In this document: positions 61,379 to 64,000 of the stretch, one piece after another | Numbering within the stretch: position 1 is the stretch's first letter | Layout: each line of letters begins with the position of its first letter | Source of the DNA: an uncultured Bacteroidales bacterium | GTDB taxonomy: Bacteria > Bacteroidota > Bacteroidia > Bacteroidales > Bacteroidaceae | Length of the DNA stretch: 64,000 nucleotides | NCBI GenBank assembly: GCA_937898885.1 | Contig: CALDKD010000071.1 | Coordinates: forward strand, 4,701 to 68,700 | Reading direction: 5' to 3' | Made by a program: the position numbers and the translations under genes | The notes under the pieces: model-generated | What the model saw: only the letters and a program-made list of their open reading frames with translations | Databases searched by the model: none | What the model was told of the DNA's origin: nothing

Positions 61379-61591
61379 TTACTCGAAACTGGTTTCCCAA
61401 CTGAGGACATCTTGACAGAGGTTGCCGTCCTGAAAGGAGACCTCGTCAACCTGCTGGCCTACCGACCTGATTTGAGACTTGGCGACTACTGAGGCGCCGA
61501 GTATGGAGCCCTCTGTCTGAATCTCCATAACGGTCAGTTCTACGCCTGTGTATTCCTTCTTCTTTCCCACAGCCTTGTTGCTTGAAAGCAT
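61379..61591 (-). CDS. Small conserved-type protein at the head of the fimbrial operon
   Basis: 70 residues from the ATG at 61591 (the frame runs up to 61699, but the promoter -7 box at 61685 and a basic, non-family-like stretch argue against it). The GVELTVMEIQTEGSILGASVV segment is like short Bacteroidales proteins that precede fimbrillin or lipoprotein clusters; these have no established function. No signal peptide or membrane helix. The fimbrillin gene starts 7 nt after its stop. Confidence 0.65.
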   Translation of the reverse strand: MLSSNKAVGKKKEYTGVELTVMEIQTEGSILGASVVAKSQIRSVGQQVDEVSFQDGNLCQDVLSWETSFE

Positions 61592-61684
61592 ATATGTTTT
61601 GTTAATGTTCTTTGTTTTCAGAAACTTAACACAGAAACGGCGGTCTCTTGTGCGCGTATAAGTAAGGTAAAATGAAAGCGGATG

Positions 61685-61692
61685 CAAAGTTA
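61685..61692 (-). promoter_or_regulatory. -7 promoter element of the fimbrial operon
   Basis: Minus strand TAACTTTG, 93 nt upstream of the ATG at 61591; -33 box unclear. Confidence 0.5.
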
Positions 61693-61827
61693 CTGTCATT
61701 TATGCTAATTAAAAAACAGACAAATAATTGATGCGACATTTAGATAAAAAAAAGTGAACAATTAATATATTGTTTTGACTGAAGGGATGGAATCCATCAG
61801 TGCGTTTTTATTTTGATGGCTTTCCAG

Positions 61828-61858
61828 TTGGATAGATGGCGAATTTGAGCTAATTTTG
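61828..61858 (+). promoter_or_regulatory. Promoter of the fumarate reductase operon
   Basis: -33 TTG (61828-61830) and -7 TAATTTTG (61851-61858) are 20 nt apart. The frdC ATG is 50 nt further on. Confidence 0.6.
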
Positions 61859-61908
61859 CAGTCTATAATATAAAAGGTTTAAACTTAACATTAATAACTT
61901 AAATTTCT

Positions 61909-62598
61909 ATGTGGTTAGTTGATTCATCAATCGGACGTAAGGTAGTGATGAGCGTGACCGGTGCCGCTCTCATTCTGTTCCTGACATTCCACATGGCTAT
62001 GAACTGCGCGGCTCTTTTCTCGGCCGACGCATACAATGCCGTATGTGAGTTTCTGGGAGCTAATTGGTATGCACTGGTGGGAACTGTAGGATTGGCCGTC
62101 CTTGTGCTGATTCACTTTATCTATGCTTTCTGGCTTACAATCCAGAACAGGAAGGCTCGTGGCGCACAGCGTTATGCTGTTACCGAGAAGCCTTCAACAG
62201 TAGAGTGGGCATCGCAGAACATGCTGGTTCTGGGTATCATTGTAGTAGTGGGCCTTGGCCTTCACCTGTTCAACTTCTGGTCAAAGATGCAGCTTCAGGA
62301 GCTTATCGGCTCAGAGGGCGCTGTCATCAACGGTCAGGTTGTTTCTCCTACCGATGGCGCTTACCTGATTCAATATACTTTCTCACAGTGGTACTATGTG
62401 GTGCTGTACTGCATCTGGCTTGGTGCTCTGTGGCTTCATCTTACTCACGGATTCTGGAGCGCAATCCAGACTCTGGGATGGAGCGGTAAGGTATGGCACA
62501 AGCGTTGGCAGGTTATCGGTAACATCTATGTTACCCTGCTGGTTCTTGGTTTTGCCAGTGTGATGTTCCTCTATTTCGGCAAGAGCCTGATGGCTTGA
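61909..62598 (+). CDS. frdC: Fumarate reductase/succinate dehydrogenase cytochrome b subunit
   Basis: 229 residues with five membrane helices, as in the diheme cytochrome b of B-type (Bacillus/Bacteroides-like) complexes. His residues for heme are seen in LTFHMAMN, LIHFIYAFW, GLHLFNFW and WLHLTHGFW. It anchors the enzyme in the inner membrane and passes electrons from menaquinol to the flavoprotein. Bacteroidales run fumarate respiration with a frdCAB operon, and frdA follows 26 nt downstream. Confidence 0.93.
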   Translation: MWLVDSSIGRKVVMSVTGAALILFLTFHMAMNCAALFSADAYNAVCEFLGANWYALVGTVGLAVLVLIHFIYAFWLTIQNRKARGAQRYAVTEKPSTVEWASQNMLVLGIIVVVGLGLHLFNFWSKMQLQELIGSEGAVINGQVVSPTDGAYLIQYTFSQWYYVVLYCIWLGALWLHLTHGFWSAIQTLGWSGKVWHKRWQVIGNIYVTLLVLGFASVMFLYFGKSLMA

Positions 62599-62624
62599 TT
62601 ATAAATCCGTAAAAAGCATTTATT

Positions 62625-64000
62625 ATGGCAACGATTAATTCAAAGATTCCAGAAGGCCCGTTGGCTGAGAAATGGTCTAATTATAAGGCTCATCAGAAAC
62701 TCGTCAATCCGGCAAACAAGCGTAAGCTCGATATCATAGTGGTCGGCTCAGGTCTGGCAGGCGCTTCTGCAGCCGCCACACTCGGTGACCTCGGTTTCAA
62801 GGTTAAGTGTTTCTGCATTCAGGACTCACCCCGTCGCGCTCACTCTATTGCGGCTCAGGGTGGTATCAATGCTGCTAAGAACTATCAGAACGACGGTGAC
62901 TCCGTCTATCGTCTGTTCTACGATACTATAAAGGGCGGCGACTACCGCTCACGCGAGGCTAACGTATATCGTCTGGCTGAGGTATCAAACAACATCATTG
63001 ACCAGTGCGTGGCACAGGGTGTTCCTTTCGCACGCGAGTACGGTGGCACACTGGCCAACCGCTCATTCGGTGGCGCTCAGGTATCACGAACATTCTATGC
63101 CCGCGGACAAACCGGTCAGCAGCTGCTTCTGGGTGCATACTCGGCATTGAGCTATCAGGTGCATCAGGGCAATGTTGAGCTGTTCACCCGTTGCGAGATG
63201 CTGGACCTTGTTCTGATTAAGGACGAGAACGGTCAGGAGCGTGCCCGTGGTATCATCTACCGCGACCTTGTAAGCGGCGAGATCAAGCGCTGCTCGGCAC
63301 ACGCTGTAGTAATAGGCACTGGTGGTTATGGCAACACCTACTTCCTGTCAACAAACGCTATGGGCTGTAACGGAAGCGCCGCCATGCAGTGCTACCGCAA
63401 GGGTGCCTGGTTCGCAAATCCGGCATTCGCACAGATTCACCCTACCTGTATACCTGTACACGGTGACAAGCAGTCAAAGCTTACTCTGATGTCTGAGTCT
63501 CTGCGTAACGATGGCCGTATCTGGGTTCCTAAGAAGCTGGAGGACGCCAAGAAACTTCAGGCCGGTACTCTGAATCCTAACGATATTCCCGATGAGGACC
63601 GCGATTTCTATCTGGAGCGTCGTTATCCGGCATTCGGTAACCTGGTTCCACGTGATGTGGCCAGCCGTGCCGCCAAGGAGCGTTGCGACAAGGGCTTTGG
63701 TGTGAACAACACCGGTCTTGCCGTATTCCTTGATTTCAAGTACGCCATACAGCGTCTGGGCAAGCAGGTTGTAGCCGACAAGTATGGCAACCTGTTTGAT
63801 ATGTACAAGGAGATCACAGATGTTGATCCGTATGAGAACCCGATGATGATATTCCCGGCTATCCACTATACAATGGGCGGTATCTGGGTTGACTACGAGC
63901 TTGAGACCTCTATTCCGGGTCTGTTCGCAATCGGTGAGTGCAACTTCTCAGACCACGGAGCTAACCGTCTGGGCGCATCTGCTCTTATGCAGGGTCTTGC
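62625..64000 (+). CDS. frdA: Fumarate reductase flavoprotein subunit (3' end outside window)
   Basis: 458 codons are visible from the ATG at 62625; the frame runs off the right edge. The FAD Rossmann motif VVGSGLAGASAAATLG starts near residue 40, and HSIAAQGGINAA holds the His that binds FAD covalently. The substrate-binding HPTCIP and the late FAIGECNFSDHGANRLGASAL segment also match the family. Reduces fumarate to succinate in anaerobic respiration, working with FrdC and, presumably just beyond the window, FrdB. Confidence 0.95.
   Translation, partial: MATINSKIPEGPLAEKWSNYKAHQKLVNPANKRKLDIIVVGSGLAGASAAATLGDLGFKVKCFCIQDSPRRAHSIAAQGGINAAKNYQNDGDSVYRLFYDTIKGGDYRSREANVYRLAEVSNNIIDQCVAQGVPFAREYGGTLANRSFGGAQVSRTFYARGQTGQQLLLGAYSALSYQVHQGNVELFTRCEMLDLVLIKDENGQERARGIIYRDLVSGEIKRCSAHAVVIGTGGYGNTYFLSTNAMGCNGSAAMQCYRKGAWFANPAFAQIHPTCIPVHGDKQSKLTLMSESLRNDGRIWVPKKLEDAKKLQAGTLNPNDIPDEDRDFYLERRYPAFGNLVPRDVASRAAKERCDKGFGVNNTGLAVFLDFKYAIQRLGKQVVADKYGNLFDMYKEITDVDPYENPMMIFPAIHYTMGGIWVDYELETSIPGLFAIGECNFSDHGANRLGASALMQGL

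Larger units (their letters stand above)
61592..61908. other. Intergenic region, 317 nt, between divergent operons
   Basis: Contains the -7 box of the fimbrial operon (61685-61692, minus strand) with an untranslated leader of about 85 nt, and the frdC promoter (61828-61858, plus strand). The AT-rich middle has no gene. Confidence 0.65.

Noticed and set aside
63643..63656. parS-like GGTTCCACGTGATG inside frdA
   Set aside because: Lies in conserved coding sequence and fails the right half of the parS consensus (GAAACA).
1..64000. rRNA, tRNA, CRISPR, intact insertion sequences, phage genes
   Set aside because: Looked for across the window by motif and repeat structure; nothing convincing, though a tRNA could be missed without a covariance model.

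Overview
The window is chromosomal DNA from a member of the Bacteroidota, most likely order Bacteroidales. The evidence is the -7 promoter motif TAnnTTTG ahead of many genes, a lack of Shine-Dalgarno sequences, a PorZ-type protein of the type IX secretion system (T9SS), fimbrillin-family lipoproteins, DUF2723 and DUF4294 proteins, a HECLGH-type M49 dipeptidyl peptidase, and a frdC-frdA order typical of the group. No rRNA, tRNA, CRISPR array, intact insertion sequence or prophage was recognised. Nearly all the DNA is coding, in short operons that often overlap by ATGA or TAATG.

Layout. 1-12.9 kb: end of an M49 peptidase, metK, a CNNM/CBS membrane protein, a COG0731 radical SAM enzyme, PBP4 (dacB), a small NodB-type deacetylase, a large DUF2723 glycosyltransferase-like protein, purD and a THUMP rRNA methyltransferase. 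12.9-22.8 kb: a lytic transglycosylase, a small secreted protein, a zinc-less sirtuin, a five-domain secreted protein with a 149-residue repeat, mutS and a glutamate symporter. 22.8-30.4 kb: a GH9 glycosidase, two metallophosphoesterases and a CE1-type esterase, suggesting use of plant or glycan polymers. 30.5-38.7 kb: leuS-yitT-rdgB-porZ operon, an AT-rich gap, a TrmH-type methyltransferase and a DUF4294 protein. 38.8-52.5 kb: an HhH/beta-barrel protein, lgt, ychF, polA, a polyprenyl synthase, and a minus-strand run mnmG-apt-uvrC-dtd-deoC with a perfect parS site between mnmG and apt. 52.6-56 kb: an apparently 5'-truncated outer-membrane protein, a small membrane protein, an ECF sigma factor with a membrane partner, then a gene-poor stretch full of palindromes. 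56-61.7 kb: a four-gene minus-strand fimbrial/lipoprotein operon. 61.9-64 kb: frdC and the start of frdA.

Main themes are envelope biogenesis and surface proteins (PBP4, transglycosylase, deacetylase, lgt, DUF2723, PorZ, fimbrillins), DNA maintenance (mutS, polA, uvrC, parS) and glycan breakdown. Best candidates for new biology: the parS site, the palindrome cluster at 55.6-56.0 kb, paired REP-like hairpins, a decayed reading frame in the 27.85-28.13 kb gap that may be a dispersed element, a PolA whose proofreading residues are all replaced, the exact 447-nt repeat in the 981-residue secreted protein, and the possible truncation junction near 53.85 kb.
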